A stretch of DNA of 59,200 bases from the NCBI GenBank assembly GCA_003284275.1, contig QBVU01000006.1:1-59200 (forward strand), written 5' to 3'. Both the position numbers and the translations under genes were made by a program. The stretch comes from Pelagibacteraceae bacterium AG-313-A04 (lineage in GTDB: Bacteria; Pseudomonadota; Alphaproteobacteria; Pelagibacterales; Pelagibacteraceae). Below, one piece after another: positions 8,428 to 16,210 of the stretch; the stretch's first letter is position 1; each line of letters opens with the position of its first letter. The notes beneath the pieces are model-generated. The model did not search any database. It was not told where the DNA came from and worked only from the letters and a program-made list of their open reading frames with translations.

Positions 8428-9720
8428 ATGATTAATAAATTAATTAAGATAATAGCTGTTTTAACCTTTATGTTAGGTTTCTCAGCTTCAGCATATGCTG
8501 ATACAACGATGTCTGTTGAAGGTCAGTACATCTTTAATTCACTAGCTTTTTATATTGGAGGAGTTCTAGTTGCTTTTATGGCTGCTGGCTTCTGTATGTT
8601 AGAAAGTGGATTAGTAACAACAAAGAGTGTTTCAACAATTGCGGCTAAGAATATTGGTAAGTTTGCGATCTGTTCAATGGTTTTCTTTTTTGTTGGATAT
8701 AATTTAGCTTACGGTATTTCTGAAGGAGGATACATTGGATCATTTTCAATGTGGAGCGAAGGTTCTAAGCTAGACACTGGTTATTCAGATAGTTCTGATT
8801 GGTTTTTTCAAACAATGTTCGTTTGTGCTACCGTCTCAATTGTTTCTGGAGCAGTAGCTGAAAGAATAAAAATTTGGCCATTTTTTATTTTTGCAGTCTT
8901 GATGTCTGGTTTTATTTATCCAGTTTCAATGGGTTGGCAATGGGGAGGCGGTTGGTTGAGCACATCCGGCTTTTCAGACTTTGCTGGTTCGACTTTAGTT
9001 CATGCATGCGGTGGAGCTGCTGCATTAGCCGGTGTAATAGTATTAGGAGCAAGAGCAGGTAGATTTACTTCTCAGGGTGGTAAAAGAGTAATGGTGCCAT
9101 TTGCAGCTTCAAGTATTCCTTTAACAACTCTAGGTACATTTCTATTGTGGTTTGGCTGGTTTGGCTTTAATGGAATGAGCCAATTAGCAATGGGAACTTT
9201 TGATGATGTAACTGCTATAAGTAAAATTGCGGTAAACACTCACTTAGCCGGAGCAGCTGGTACATTTGCAGGTGCAGTAGTTAGTCGTTTGATCGGTGGA
9301 AAGACTGACGTCGTAATGATGTTAAACGGTGCGTTAGCAGGTTTAGTAGCTATAACTGCGGAACCATTAACGCCTAGTCCTCTAGCAGCAATTGTTATTG
9401 GGGCAATCGGCGCAGTTATAATGTATTTCGGAACTAAAATGCTTGAAAATTTTGGATTGGATGATGTGGTGGGAGCAATTCCAGTACATATGTTTGCTGG
9501 AATATTTGGAACATTAGTAGTTCCTTTCACTAACAGTGATACATCCTTTGGTACACAACTTGTAGGAACACTTTCTGTAGTATTGTTCAGCTTTGTACTT
9601 TCTTACTTGGTATTTGTAGCGTTAAGACAAACTACAGGTTTGAGAATTAGTAAGGCAGCTGAAAAATTAGGAACTGATAAAGCAGAAATAGGAGTTGTTG
9701 CTTACTCAATTAGAGACTAA
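8428..9720 (+). CDS. amt: Ammonium transporter Amt
   Basis: A 430-residue Amt/MEP protein that conducts ammonium across the inner membrane. A signal-like leader (residues 1-24, ending SASAYA) comes first. About eleven membrane helices follow, with the family motifs AAGFCMLESGLV, FFFVGYNLAYGI, DFAGSTLVHACGGAAALAG (first pore His), FLLWFGWFGFN and NTHLAGAAGTFAG (second pore His). A strong AAGGAG ribosome site lies just before the ATG, after an A-rich run. No glnK/glnB gene is adjacent, unlike many bacterial amtB loci. A strong terminator follows. Confidence 0.96.
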   Translation: MINKLIKIIAVLTFMLGFSASAYADTTMSVEGQYIFNSLAFYIGGVLVAFMAAGFCMLESGLVTTKSVSTIAAKNIGKFAICSMVFFFVGYNLAYGISEGGYIGSFSMWSEGSKLDTGYSDSSDWFFQTMFVCATVSIVSGAVAERIKIWPFFIFAVLMSGFIYPVSMGWQWGGGWLSTSGFSDFAGSTLVHACGGAAALAGVIVLGARAGRFTSQGGKRVMVPFAASSIPLTTLGTFLLWFGWFGFNGMSQLAMGTFDDVTAISKIAVNTHLAGAAGTFAGAVVSRLIGGKTDVVMMLNGALAGLVAITAEPLTPSPLAAIVIGAIGAVIMYFGTKMLENFGLDDVVGAIPVHMFAGIFGTLVVPFTNSDTSFGTQLVGTLSVVLFSFVLSYLVFVALRQTTGLRISKAAEKLGTDKAEIGVVAYSIRD

Positions 9721-9742
9721 TTCTAACCCCCTCGTTAGAAAC

Positions 9743-9774
9743 AAATAAAGGCCCGAGAAATCGGGCCTTTATTT
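9743..9774. terminator. Intrinsic terminator after amt, probably bidirectional
   Basis: aaaggcccga (9747-9756) and tcgggccttt (9761-9770) form a 10-bp GC-rich stem with a GAAA loop. A further four A-T pairs extend it. T-rich sequence follows on both strands, so it can end amt on the plus strand and the minus-strand gene whose stop overlaps it at 9774. Confidence 0.9.
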
Positions 9775-10799
9775 TAAATTTCGTTTTCATCCCAAATTTT
9801 TTTCCAATCAACATTAGGAGAAAGCCCAAAAATTGAATTAATGTTAGTAAAATGAACTGCTATTGATGGTATGGGTGATATACACAGTTCTTTTTCATAT
9901 ATGTCATGCATTGGTTTTTCAAAAGGAGCATGCTCTTTCTGACACATACCTACATACTTGTCCCAATATTTTTCTATAATTTGTTTACTTGTTAAAAAAG
10001 TACATAAAGTCTCACCAACTTTACGCCAATGATGTTTATGACCTAAAAAATTCAGAGTAGTTTCTGTTTTTGTATATAAATAAGGATAATCTGCAGGGCA
10101 AATAATAATTTCACGGTTTATTTGTGACGAAATTCTTTCATATGTAAATATCATTTCTTGAATAGAATTTTTTTTATGTAAATAATCATCTTCAACAAAA
10201 TAAATTAAATCCTCAGACTTTTTAGCCTCAAGAAGAGATTGATGAATATTAGCCATATTTGATATTTGATTTGAAGTAACATTTTCTCCTCTTTGATTAA
10301 TTTTATCTATTTGATCTTTAAATTTGGAAACGTTTAAATTTATAATTTTATAATCTGTGTTGAATTTTTTAAAAACATTATCGATTTTTTTAAGATTTTC
10401 TTCCGTGGATTTGTGGTCGATAACCTTAAAGTTGATTTTTAATTCTTTTAACTGAGGTTCAAAATTAGCAGATTGTAATAATGATTTTATTGTTCTTAAA
10501 GTATACTCAATTTTTTGTTTTTCAAATAATCTAGTCTTATTCTGAGTTAACATATTTACGCTTGCACAAGTTCTAATGATGATATCTAAAGCTTTTACTT
10601 TTCTTGTAACTTTAATTTCTCCTAAGGGTAGATTTATTGAACTACGCCCCAATTTACTTAAGTCATCGTTTAGCTTTTTATTTGAAGTTACAACCTCAAA
10701 AGAATTTTGATCAATAATTTCAAAACCTAGTTTTCTACAAATCTTAATAAATAGTTTTTTCAAAAAACTAGTTTTTTTCGAATTTTTTATGTCTTTCAT
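9774..10799 (-). CDS. Putative glycosyltransferase-like protein
   Basis: 341 residues with no signal peptide or membrane helix apparent; the N-terminus is basic. Middle strands such as LDIIIRTCAS and INFKVIDHKS and the acidic YFVEDDYLH motif (Asp/Glu at 203-205) resemble the core and DxD-type metal site of GT-A glycosyltransferases. The C-terminal part is rich in aromatic and His residues (GHKHHWRKVGET, SPIPSIAVHFTN). I do not recognise a named family, so this is a structural guess. It stands alone, ends at the amt terminator and is divergent from the rhodanese gene. Confidence 0.45.
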   Translation of the reverse strand: MKDIKNSKKTSFLKKLFIKICRKLGFEIIDQNSFEVVTSNKKLNDDLSKLGRSSINLPLGEIKVTRKVKALDIIIRTCASVNMLTQNKTRLFEKQKIEYTLRTIKSLLQSANFEPQLKELKINFKVIDHKSTEENLKKIDNVFKKFNTDYKIINLNVSKFKDQIDKINQRGENVTSNQISNMANIHQSLLEAKKSEDLIYFVEDDYLHKKNSIQEMIFTYERISSQINREIIICPADYPYLYTKTETTLNFLGHKHHWRKVGETLCTFLTSKQIIEKYWDKYVGMCQKEHAPFEKPMHDIYEKELCISPIPSIAVHFTNINSIFGLSPNVDWKKIWDENEI

Positions 10800-10837
10800 T
10801 CTGGTAAAATATATATATTAGTTTAATAATTACATCT

Positions 10838-11236
10838 ATGAGTATTAAATCCTCTCAAACCTTAGTAGAAGAAGCTATTAAAAAAATTGAAACTTTGAAT
10901 ACAAGTGAAGTTAAAGAACTAATTGATAAAAAAGAAATTACCCTAATTGATGTAAGAGATATTAGAGAAATTTGGAAAGAAGGTACAATAGCTGACTCAA
11001 AACATATACCTAGGGGGATGCTAGAATTTTGGTTAGACCCTGAAAGCTCCTATTATAAAGCTAACAAAATTAAAGATCTTAAAAAAATGGTGCTATTTTG
11101 CGCATTAGGACTAAGGTCTGCTTTAGCTACAAAGTCTCTTGTCGAAATGGGATTTAAAAATGTTGCACACGTTGATGGTGGTTTTGATGCTTTAAAAAAA
11201 AGTGGATTTCAAGTAATTCAAAAAGAGAAAAAATAA
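10838..11236 (+). CDS. Single-domain rhodanese-like protein
   Basis: 132 residues. A helical N-terminus is followed by one rhodanese domain. Landmarks are LIDVRDIREIWKEGTI, a HIPRG loop, and the active-site loop FCALGLRSA with the catalytic Cys at about residue 88, which would carry a persulfide. VAHVDGGFDALKKSG closes the domain. Such proteins move sulfane sulfur or act as sulfurtransferases; the partner is unknown. It is divergent from the glycosyltransferase-like gene and convergent with the HCCA isomerase-like gene, which starts two bases after its end. Confidence 0.88.
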   Translation: MSIKSSQTLVEEAIKKIETLNTSEVKELIDKKEITLIDVRDIREIWKEGTIADSKHIPRGMLEFWLDPESSYYKANKIKDLKKMVLFCALGLRSALATKSLVEMGFKNVAHVDGGFDALKKSGFQVIQKEKK

Positions 11237-11237
11237 A

Positions 11238-11825
11238 TTATTTATTTGCCTCTGTTAAAGCAAATTCAATTCTATCTTGCCCCCAGAAAATTTTATTATT
11301 TACCACAAATGTTGGGGCACCAAAAATTCCTTTTTCATATGCATCGTTCGTTTTTTTTCTAAGAGAGTCTTTAATAAGTGATGATGTTGATCTTAAGATA
11401 AAAGTTTTTGGATTCACATTTAAATTTTTTAGAACTTTTTCTATTATAACGCTATCATTCATATTTAAACCATCTTGCCAGATAGTATTAAAAATACTAT
11501 CTATATAATGACCTTTAATATTATCCTCTTCAGCTACAAATACTCCACGCATTAAATTAAGACTTCTGATTGGAAAATAAGAATTAAATTTAAATTTTAC
11601 TCCATTTTTAAAAGCTATAAGCTTACAGTCTCTTATCATGTGTTTCGCTTTAGCTGGAATAAATGCGGGTGCTTTTATACCGTGTAAATTATGCAATCCC
11701 CCTACAAGAATAGGTATGTATCTAATTTTTATTCCTTCTCTACTCTCTATTTTTCGTATTTGTTTATGTGCAAGAAAAGAATACGGACTTACAAAGTCAA
11801 AATAGAAATCAAATGGTTTAATCAT
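11238..11825 (-). CDS. 2-hydroxychromene-2-carboxylate isomerase-like DsbA-fold protein
   Basis: 195 residues from the ATG at 11825 (MIKPFDFYFDF); an upstream in-frame start at 11846 would lie deep in the neighbour. The YFDFVSPYSFLA motif and the late GIFGAPTFVVNN plus FWGQDRIEF match the HCCA isomerase / kappa-class GST group, which uses glutathione. Ser in FVSPYS is the expected active residue. The true substrate in a marine heterotroph is unclear. It overlaps the ABA4-like gene by 8 bases, so the pair is probably one transcript. Confidence 0.85.
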   Translation of the reverse strand: MIKPFDFYFDFVSPYSFLAHKQIRKIESREGIKIRYIPILVGGLHNLHGIKAPAFIPAKAKHMIRDCKLIAFKNGVKFKFNSYFPIRSLNLMRGVFVAEEDNIKGHYIDSIFNTIWQDGLNMNDSVIIEKVLKNLNVNPKTFILRSTSSLIKDSLRKKTNDAYEKGIFGAPTFVVNNKIFWGQDRIEFALTEANK

Positions 11826-12291
11826 TAAAGCTAATTTTTTTAGCAAAGAAAATTCTAATAAACCAATATAATACTAACCCAATTGGGCCTGTGAAATATG
11901 TTAAAATTAATGATGGGATTAATACAATTTTAGGGATCAAATATCTTTTTCCGTCTCGAACAATCCATGCACCAGTGAATAAACTTATAGATAAAAAGTG
12001 TAACCAGAAAATTAACAATAATGTTTCATTAGCAAACATTGAATATAAACCATCAATGCCACTATATAATTCAAAACCACCAAATAAATCTCCTTCAACA
12101 AACAAGCCATAGGATAAATAGATATATCCCACTGCCAGCAAAAGTGGAGCGATAACTGATTGAACAAAAAAATTTGTTAATTGATGATATGGTAAAAAAA
12201 TTAATAATAACCAAAAAGGAATTATTCCCCAATTTGCTATTAAATAAATATTTTCAAGATTTAAATATGTTAATAAATTATTTATCATCAA
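11818..12291 (-). CDS. ABA4-like membrane protein
   Basis: 157 residues with four predicted membrane helices. The helix layout, WGIIPFWLLLIFLP at the start, FANETLLLIFWLHFLSISLFTGAWIVRD in the third helix region and the terminal LTYFTGPIGLVLYW match the ABA4-like family. Plant ABA4 is needed for neoxanthin formation; bacterial members have no proven role. The family is short, and this one is of normal length. It precedes and overlaps the HCCA isomerase-like gene. Confidence 0.75.
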   Translation of the reverse strand: MMINNLLTYLNLENIYLIANWGIIPFWLLLIFLPYHQLTNFFVQSVIAPLLLAVGYIYLSYGLFVEGDLFGGFELYSGIDGLYSMFANETLLLIFWLHFLSISLFTGAWIVRDGKRYLIPKIVLIPSLILTYFTGPIGLVLYWFIRIFFAKKISFND

Positions 12292-12314
12292 AAATAATAT
12301 AGTATATTAGCTAT

Positions 12315-12875
12315 ATGAATCCCACAGATAATAAAAGTGATTTTGAAGATTTAACTATTAATCTAAGAGACCTAGCTTACTCATACTTAGAAAAATATAA
12401 CCCGTCTAAACAACAACTTAAGGTCTACCTGCTTAAAAAATATTTAACAAAAATAAAAGGAACCAAATCAAAAAAAGAGGTAACATCAATTATTGATGAA
12501 ATTATTTTGAATTTGGAGAAAAATAGGATTTTAAATGATGAATTGTATTCAGACTCTAAAGCAAGAATGTTTTTAAGAAGAGGTTATTCTTTAAATAAAA
12601 TTAATCAATCTCTAAGAAATAAAGGAATTGATAATAAATTTATAAAACAAAGTTTAGATAAAATTAAAGAAGATAAAATTGAGCCAGATTTCGTATCAGC
12701 ACTGAAATTATGTAAAAGACGCAGAATAGGACCATTGAGACCTGAGGCTAACAGAGAATTATTCTATAAAAAAGATATGGGCATTCTTGCAAGAGGAGGG
12801 TTTAGTTTTGACTTATCTAAAAGAGTGCTTAATTTAGATGGCGAAGAGTTTAAAAAATTAATCAAGATTATTTGA
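12315..12875 (+). CDS. recX: RecX-family regulatory protein
   Basis: 186 residues made of short three-helix repeats typical of RecX, which caps RecA filaments. Recognisable parts are LRDLAYSYLEKYNPSKQQL, ILNDELYSDSKARMFLRRGYSLNKINQSLRNKGID and KLCKRRRIGP, then the last repeat FSFDLSKRVLNLD. No recA gene is adjacent. Its 3' end overlaps the convergent small membrane gene by 18 bases. Confidence 0.85.
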   Translation: MNPTDNKSDFEDLTINLRDLAYSYLEKYNPSKQQLKVYLLKKYLTKIKGTKSKKEVTSIIDEIILNLEKNRILNDELYSDSKARMFLRRGYSLNKINQSLRNKGIDNKFIKQSLDKIKEDKIEPDFVSALKLCKRRRIGPLRPEANRELFYKKDMGILARGGFSFDLSKRVLNLDGEEFKKLIKII

Positions 12876-13001
12876 TTTTCTTTCTTTTTCTTCCTTAACC
12901 AAAATATCTAATTTACGTTTAAGAGCATTTCTAACTAAGATAAAAAACAAAACCCCAAAAAAAGTAACTGACAGCACAATGATTAGGATTGTTTTAATCA
13001 T
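12858..13001 (-). CDS. Small single-span membrane protein (47 aa)
   Basis: A 47-residue ORF starting at the ATG at 13001, which overlaps the cysQ stop codon by 8 bases (translational coupling). It has one hydrophobic helix at about residues 4-23 (TILIIVLSVTFFGVLFFILV). A Lys/Arg/Glu-rich tail follows (RNALKRKLDILVKEEKERK), so the tail should be cytoplasmic. No family is recognised. The coupling, the clean helix-plus-charged-tail layout and the lack of another feature in the 118 bases between recX and cysQ support a real gene. Confidence 0.6.
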   Translation of the reverse strand: MIKTILIIVLSVTFFGVLFFILVRNALKRKLDILVKEEKERKSNNLD

Positions 13002-13773
13002 TTAGATTTTCTGATCTTTTAATAAGCAGACTTGGATTTCTATAATCCTCTTTGCCATATAAAAATGGTTTTTCATCAAGTGTTTTTATAATAGCCCCTG
13101 CATTTTGGGCAATAGCATGTCCTGCTGCGTAATCCCACTCATTTGCTCTCTCTCTAGCTGCGTAAACATCATATTCACCTGTGGCTATAACACAAAATTT
13201 ATATGAGCTTGCCATTTTTACAATCGAATTAACATTAAACTCTTTTAATTTATTTAAAATAATATCCGATGGTTTAACCACGCTTGATAAAGCCACTACT
13301 TTACCTTTTGGTTGTTGTTTTTTACAATTTATTTTTTTGACTATTCCTGACTCAATTAGATAACTCTCGCCAGGAGCAAAAGAATAAAAAAGTCTATTTT
13401 TTTTTGGCACGCCAACTACTCCTAAAACAGGAACAGTGTTAATTACCAAAGCTGCGTTTAAAGTATACTCATCTCTTCCTGCAATGTATTCCTTAGTTCC
13501 ATCAATGGGATCAATTAACCAAAATATTTTTGATGTATTTTTTTTTTTTAAATTCACAGTCTCTTCCGAAACTATAGGAATATTTGGAGTAAGCTCTTTT
13601 ATTTTGCTAGTAATTAATTCGTTTACCCTTAAATCACCATTACTAACAGGAGACTTGTCATCCTTAATTGTAATTTTTAGACCTTTAGAAAATAAATCTA
13701 TAGATTCCTGTCCTGCTTGATTAAAAGTATCAAGTAATTTTTCACTTATATTTCTAAGTTCTTCGATTTTCAT
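12994..13773 (-). CDS. cysQ: 3'(2'),5'-bisphosphate nucleotidase
   Basis: CysQ removes the 3' phosphate from PAP, a by-product of sulfate assimilation. It is a Mg-dependent, lithium-sensitive phosphatase of the inositol monophosphatase superfamily. The metal-site motifs are present: SEET (about residue 70), WLIDPIDGTKEYIAG (about 85-99) and NEWDYAAGHAI (about 212-222). The length, 259 residues, is normal. I chose ATG 13773; a TTG three bases upstream is in frame. It overlaps the DUF3553 gene by 20 bases and is followed by the small membrane gene. Confidence 0.92.
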   Translation of the reverse strand: MKIEELRNISEKLLDTFNQAGQESIDLFSKGLKITIKDDKSPVSNGDLRVNELITSKIKELTPNIPIVSEETVNLKKKNTSKIFWLIDPIDGTKEYIAGRDEYTLNAALVINTVPVLGVVGVPKKNRLFYSFAPGESYLIESGIVKKINCKKQQPKGKVVALSSVVKPSDIILNKLKEFNVNSIVKMASSYKFCVIATGEYDVYAARERANEWDYAAGHAIAQNAGAIIKTLDEKPFLYGKEDYRNPSLLIKRSENLND

Positions 13774-13939
13774 CAATTATTTTTTCGAGACTAATATTTT
13801 CAACATTAACAACTCTTTTGCCATAATTCTCAAAATTTACCGTCACTTTGCTTCCTATTATCGATTGAACTTGGCCTATACCCCACTCTTTATGCGAAGG
13901 ATTAATTACATAATCCCCTGGTTCAAAATCAATAAGCAT
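13754..13939 (-). CDS. DUF3553 family protein (61 aa)
   Basis: A 61-residue protein. FEPGDYVINPSHKEWGIGQVQS followed by KVTVNFENYGKRVV is the typical DUF3553 pattern, a small beta-rich domain found in alphaproteobacteria. It resembles the RNA-polymerase- or DNA-binding CarD/TRCF-type barrel, but no function is established. It overlaps the start of cysQ by 20 bases, so the two are translationally linked. mnmA starts 40 bases away in the opposite direction. Confidence 0.85.
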   Translation of the reverse strand: MLIDFEPGDYVINPSHKEWGIGQVQSIIGSKVTVNFENYGKRVVNVENISLEKIIDENRRT

Positions 13940-13978
13940 TATGGAAAATCATTAATTATTAGATTATACACTTAAATT

Positions 13979-15106
13979 ATGAATTCTCTAGGAATTAATA
14001 AGTCCAATAAAGATACAAAAGTTGTAGTTGCTATGTCAGGCGGTGTTGACTCATCCGTAGTAGCAGCGCTCATGAAAGAAGAAGGCTACAACGTAACAGG
14101 AGTCACTTTAAAACTTTATGATGATGCAAAAAAATCTAAGGAGGGAAGACAATGTTGCGCTGGACAAGATATTTTAGACGCTAAAAGAGTATCTGAAAAT
14201 ATAAATATTGAACACAAAATTTTATTTTATCAGAAAAAATTTAAGTCAGAGGTGATTGACTCTTTTATCGATAGTTATACAGCAGGAGAGACACCTATAC
14301 CTTGCGTACAATGTAATCAAACAGTAAAATTTAGGGATTTATTTAAATATGCTAAAGATCTCAAAGCAGATGCTTTAATCACAGGACATTATGTTTCAAG
14401 AGTAGAAAAAAATGACCGCGCAAATATGTATAGGGCAAAAGATCAAAAAAGAGATCAAAGTTATTTTTTATTTAGCACCACACAAGCACAACTAGATTTT
14501 TTAAGATTTCCTTTGGGCGAAATTGACAAATCAGAAACAAGAAAAATAGCTGAAAGATTAAATTTAAATGTAGCAACAAAGCCAGATAGTCAAGATATTT
14601 GTTTCGTGCCTAATGGCGATTATGCATCTGTTATAAAAAAATTTAGACCTGAGTCTTTTAAACCTGGAAAAATTTTAGATTTGCAAGGCAAACAAATAGG
14701 AGATCACGAAGGTATAATCAATTATACAATTGGCCAAAGAAAAGGGATAAAAATATCAAGTGATAATCCGTTGTATGTGATCAATATCGATGCAGACAGT
14801 AATTCAATTATAGTTGGTGAAAAGGAAAATCTTGAAATTAAAAAGATAAAACTAAGAGAATTAAATATTTTAGGATTTAAGAAAGAATTTGAAGAAATGA
14901 TAAATATAAAAGTTAGATCTACTGGAAGACTTTTAAAAGCTAAAATAAACTTTAAAGAAAGTACTGCAGATGTTGAAATTTTAGATAAAGAAACTGGAAT
15001 TTCTCCCGGTCAAGCCTGTGTATTTTATTCCAAGGACGATGTTGGGGATAAAGTTTTAGGCGGAGGCTGGATACACAGAACATATAATAAAAATTTATCC
15101 ACTTAA
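13979..15106 (+). CDS. mnmA: tRNA-specific 2-thiouridylase
   Basis: MnmA places sulfur on U34 of Lys, Glu and Gln tRNAs. The 375-residue protein has the PP-loop [17 protein letters not shown] (about residues 15-31), the two catalytic cysteines in PCVQCNQ (about 105) and SQDICFVP (about 202), and the GQRKGI stretch. The length is normal. The gene ends with a near DnaA-box sequence (ttatccact) at the stop, probably by chance. It is followed by the structured-RNA candidate. Confidence 0.95.
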   Translation: MNSLGINKSNKDTKVVVAMSGGVDSSVVAALMKEEGYNVTGVTLKLYDDAKKSKEGRQCCAGQDILDAKRVSENINIEHKILFYQKKFKSEVIDSFIDSYTAGETPIPCVQCNQTVKFRDLFKYAKDLKADALITGHYVSRVEKNDRANMYRAKDQKRDQSYFLFSTTQAQLDFLRFPLGEIDKSETRKIAERLNLNVATKPDSQDICFVPNGDYASVIKKFRPESFKPGKILDLQGKQIGDHEGIINYTIGQRKGIKISSDNPLYVINIDADSNSIIVGEKENLEIKKIKLRELNILGFKKEFEEMINIKVRSTGRLLKAKINFKESTADVEILDKETGISPGQACVFYSKDDVGDKVLGGGWIHRTYNKNLST

Positions 15107-15164
15107 TTAACATCGAGAAATTCCCACACGGCAAAAGTGATAACAATTTAATTAAAATATGATT

Positions 15165-15347
15165 TAATATTATTAATTAAGAGGCAACTCTTAACTGACC
15201 ATTTGGGGAAAAACCAAGAGGTTCAAGCTCAAAGGGCAGAAAGGTGAACCTAGTAGCGCTAGAATAGTTCATCGGGAAGGCTTGGCGGTAGCGCCTAAAA
15301 CGACGAGCCAAAACTACTAAATTTCTGGGCGAAAGCCTAGAAATTTA
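15165..15347 (+). ncRNA. Candidate structured RNA, GC-rich intergenic segment
   Basis: This stretch is far richer in G+C than any other gap here and folds into a row of hairpins on either strand. They are: ttaagag/ctcttaa with a GCAA loop (15177-15194); ggttca/tgaacc enclosing gctc-aaa-gggc (15220-15250); ctag/ctag (15249-15261); ggcttg/cgagcc enclosing ggcg/cgcc (15279-15309); and a 13-bp stem with a GAAA loop (15318-15347). An A+T-rich promoter-like stretch lies just before it. It does not match tmRNA, RNase P RNA, SRP RNA, tRNA or the riboswitches I know. The strand is uncertain; plus is preferred because of the upstream A+T-rich stretch and the terminal hairpin. Confidence 0.55.
15318..15347. 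terminator. GAAA-capped hairpin at the end of the RNA candidate
   Basis: A 13-bp stem with one G-T pair and a GAAA tetraloop (loop 15331-15334). Its right arm contains the stop codon of the minus-strand membrane gene. It could end transcripts from both sides, although neither side shows a long T-run. Confidence 0.5.
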
Positions 15348-16046
15348 TGTGGTTCTTCTCCAAAAAAATCTAGAAAGAAAATAAAACGTTATTACTCCCA
15401 CAAAATAATTCCATTCTAACGAATGTTTAAAATGTGTGTTTCCCTTAGTCAAAAGAATTGGCAAACTTAACAATGCTACTGTAGCTAATATTGAAACTAA
15501 TATAATTTTTAATAATAAAATTTTCTTATTAATTAGCTCATCAAGCTTATCTTTAATCTTATAAAAATGATAAACAAGTATACCTTGCGCAATAATTTCA
15601 AAAACTATAAAGAGAAGTAATACAACTCTTCTCATTAACTTATATAATTGTATATCAAATTTAATTCCTAAAAATATAGAGTGTATCACTAAAAAAACGG
15701 CCGATAAAATACCGAAAATTTTAAATTTATAATTTATGTTAGTTGATTTTAATTTGTTTACTAAATTATTATTGTTAATCCAGTAGTAATAAAGAAGAAT
15801 AGCTGTCAAAAACATAGACGGTTTGAAAATTAAATATTGAGGGAAAGTTCTAGATGCCCTACTTATTGATAGACTCCCATCAAGATAAGGTATCGAAAAT
15901 CTTGATTTGCCAATTTCATCAACTTTAAAAATTGTGCTCTCTAGCAATGCATGATTTTGAGAGATTATAAGACAAAGATTAATTGCTAATAATGGGATAA
16001 AAAAAATCCACGGACTCAATTTTCTTATTTGAGCTATTTCTTTCAT
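15345..16046 (-). CDS. Integral membrane protein of unknown function
   Basis: 233 residues with about six hydrophobic helices (near residues 13-30, 74-90, 110-128, 140-160, 178-200, 213-229). After the first helix comes an extracytoplasmic loop of about 40 residues with the SISRASRTFPQYLIFKPS motif. The layout resembles DRAM/Frag1-like six-span proteins of eukaryotes, but I cannot support a family. Its stop lies inside the hairpin of the RNA candidate. The microprotein gene starts 16 bases upstream of its start on the same strand, so the two probably share a promoter. Confidence 0.65.
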   Translation of the reverse strand: MKEIAQIRKLSPWIFFIPLLAINLCLIISQNHALLESTIFKVDEIGKSRFSIPYLDGSLSISRASRTFPQYLIFKPSMFLTAILLYYYWINNNNLVNKLKSTNINYKFKIFGILSAVFLVIHSIFLGIKFDIQLYKLMRRVVLLLFIVFEIIAQGILVYHFYKIKDKLDELINKKILLLKIILVSILATVALLSLPILLTKGNTHFKHSLEWNYFVGVITFYFLSRFFWRRTT

Positions 16047-16061
16047 ATAATTATTTGGAGA

Positions 16062-16145
16062 TTATTTTTTTTTATTTCTTTTTCTTGCTCTTCTTTTTTT
16101 CGAGCCAATTTTTCTTCTACCACGGTGCTTTTTTGGGTAACCCAT
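16062..16145 (-). CDS. Very basic 27-residue microprotein, possibly ribosomal
   Basis: The peptide MGYPKKHRGRRKIGSKKRRA plus RKRNKKK is 27 residues long; about 15 are Lys or Arg. The start is fixed by an almost perfect Shine-Dalgarno sequence (AAAGGAGG, 16153-16160 reversed) seven bases before the ATG. Such a site is rare in this A+T-rich window and suggests strong expression. Size and charge resemble tiny ribosomal proteins such as bTHX or bS22/AURKAIP1-type peptides, but I cannot assign it. It lies between the membrane gene and the divergent cystathionine lyase gene. Confidence 0.7.
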   Translation of the reverse strand: MGYPKKHRGRRKIGSKKRRARKRNKKK

Positions 16146-16210
16146 ATTTTTGCCTCCTTTTAGTATCTTAATTAGACAATTAATATATAAATATCAAATA
16201 TAAATATAGT

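Noticed and set aside
15090-15105. A further DnaA box at the mnmA end (ttatccact)
   Set aside because: It is inside the last codons of mnmA, is only 8 of 9 matched, and stands alone.
15177-15272. A 31-codon minus-strand frame (MNYSSATRFTFLPFELEPLG...) antisense to the RNA candidate
   Set aside because: It is open only because the segment is GC-rich, has no ribosome site before its ATG, and its bases are fully used by the hairpins, so I treat it as a shadow of the RNA.
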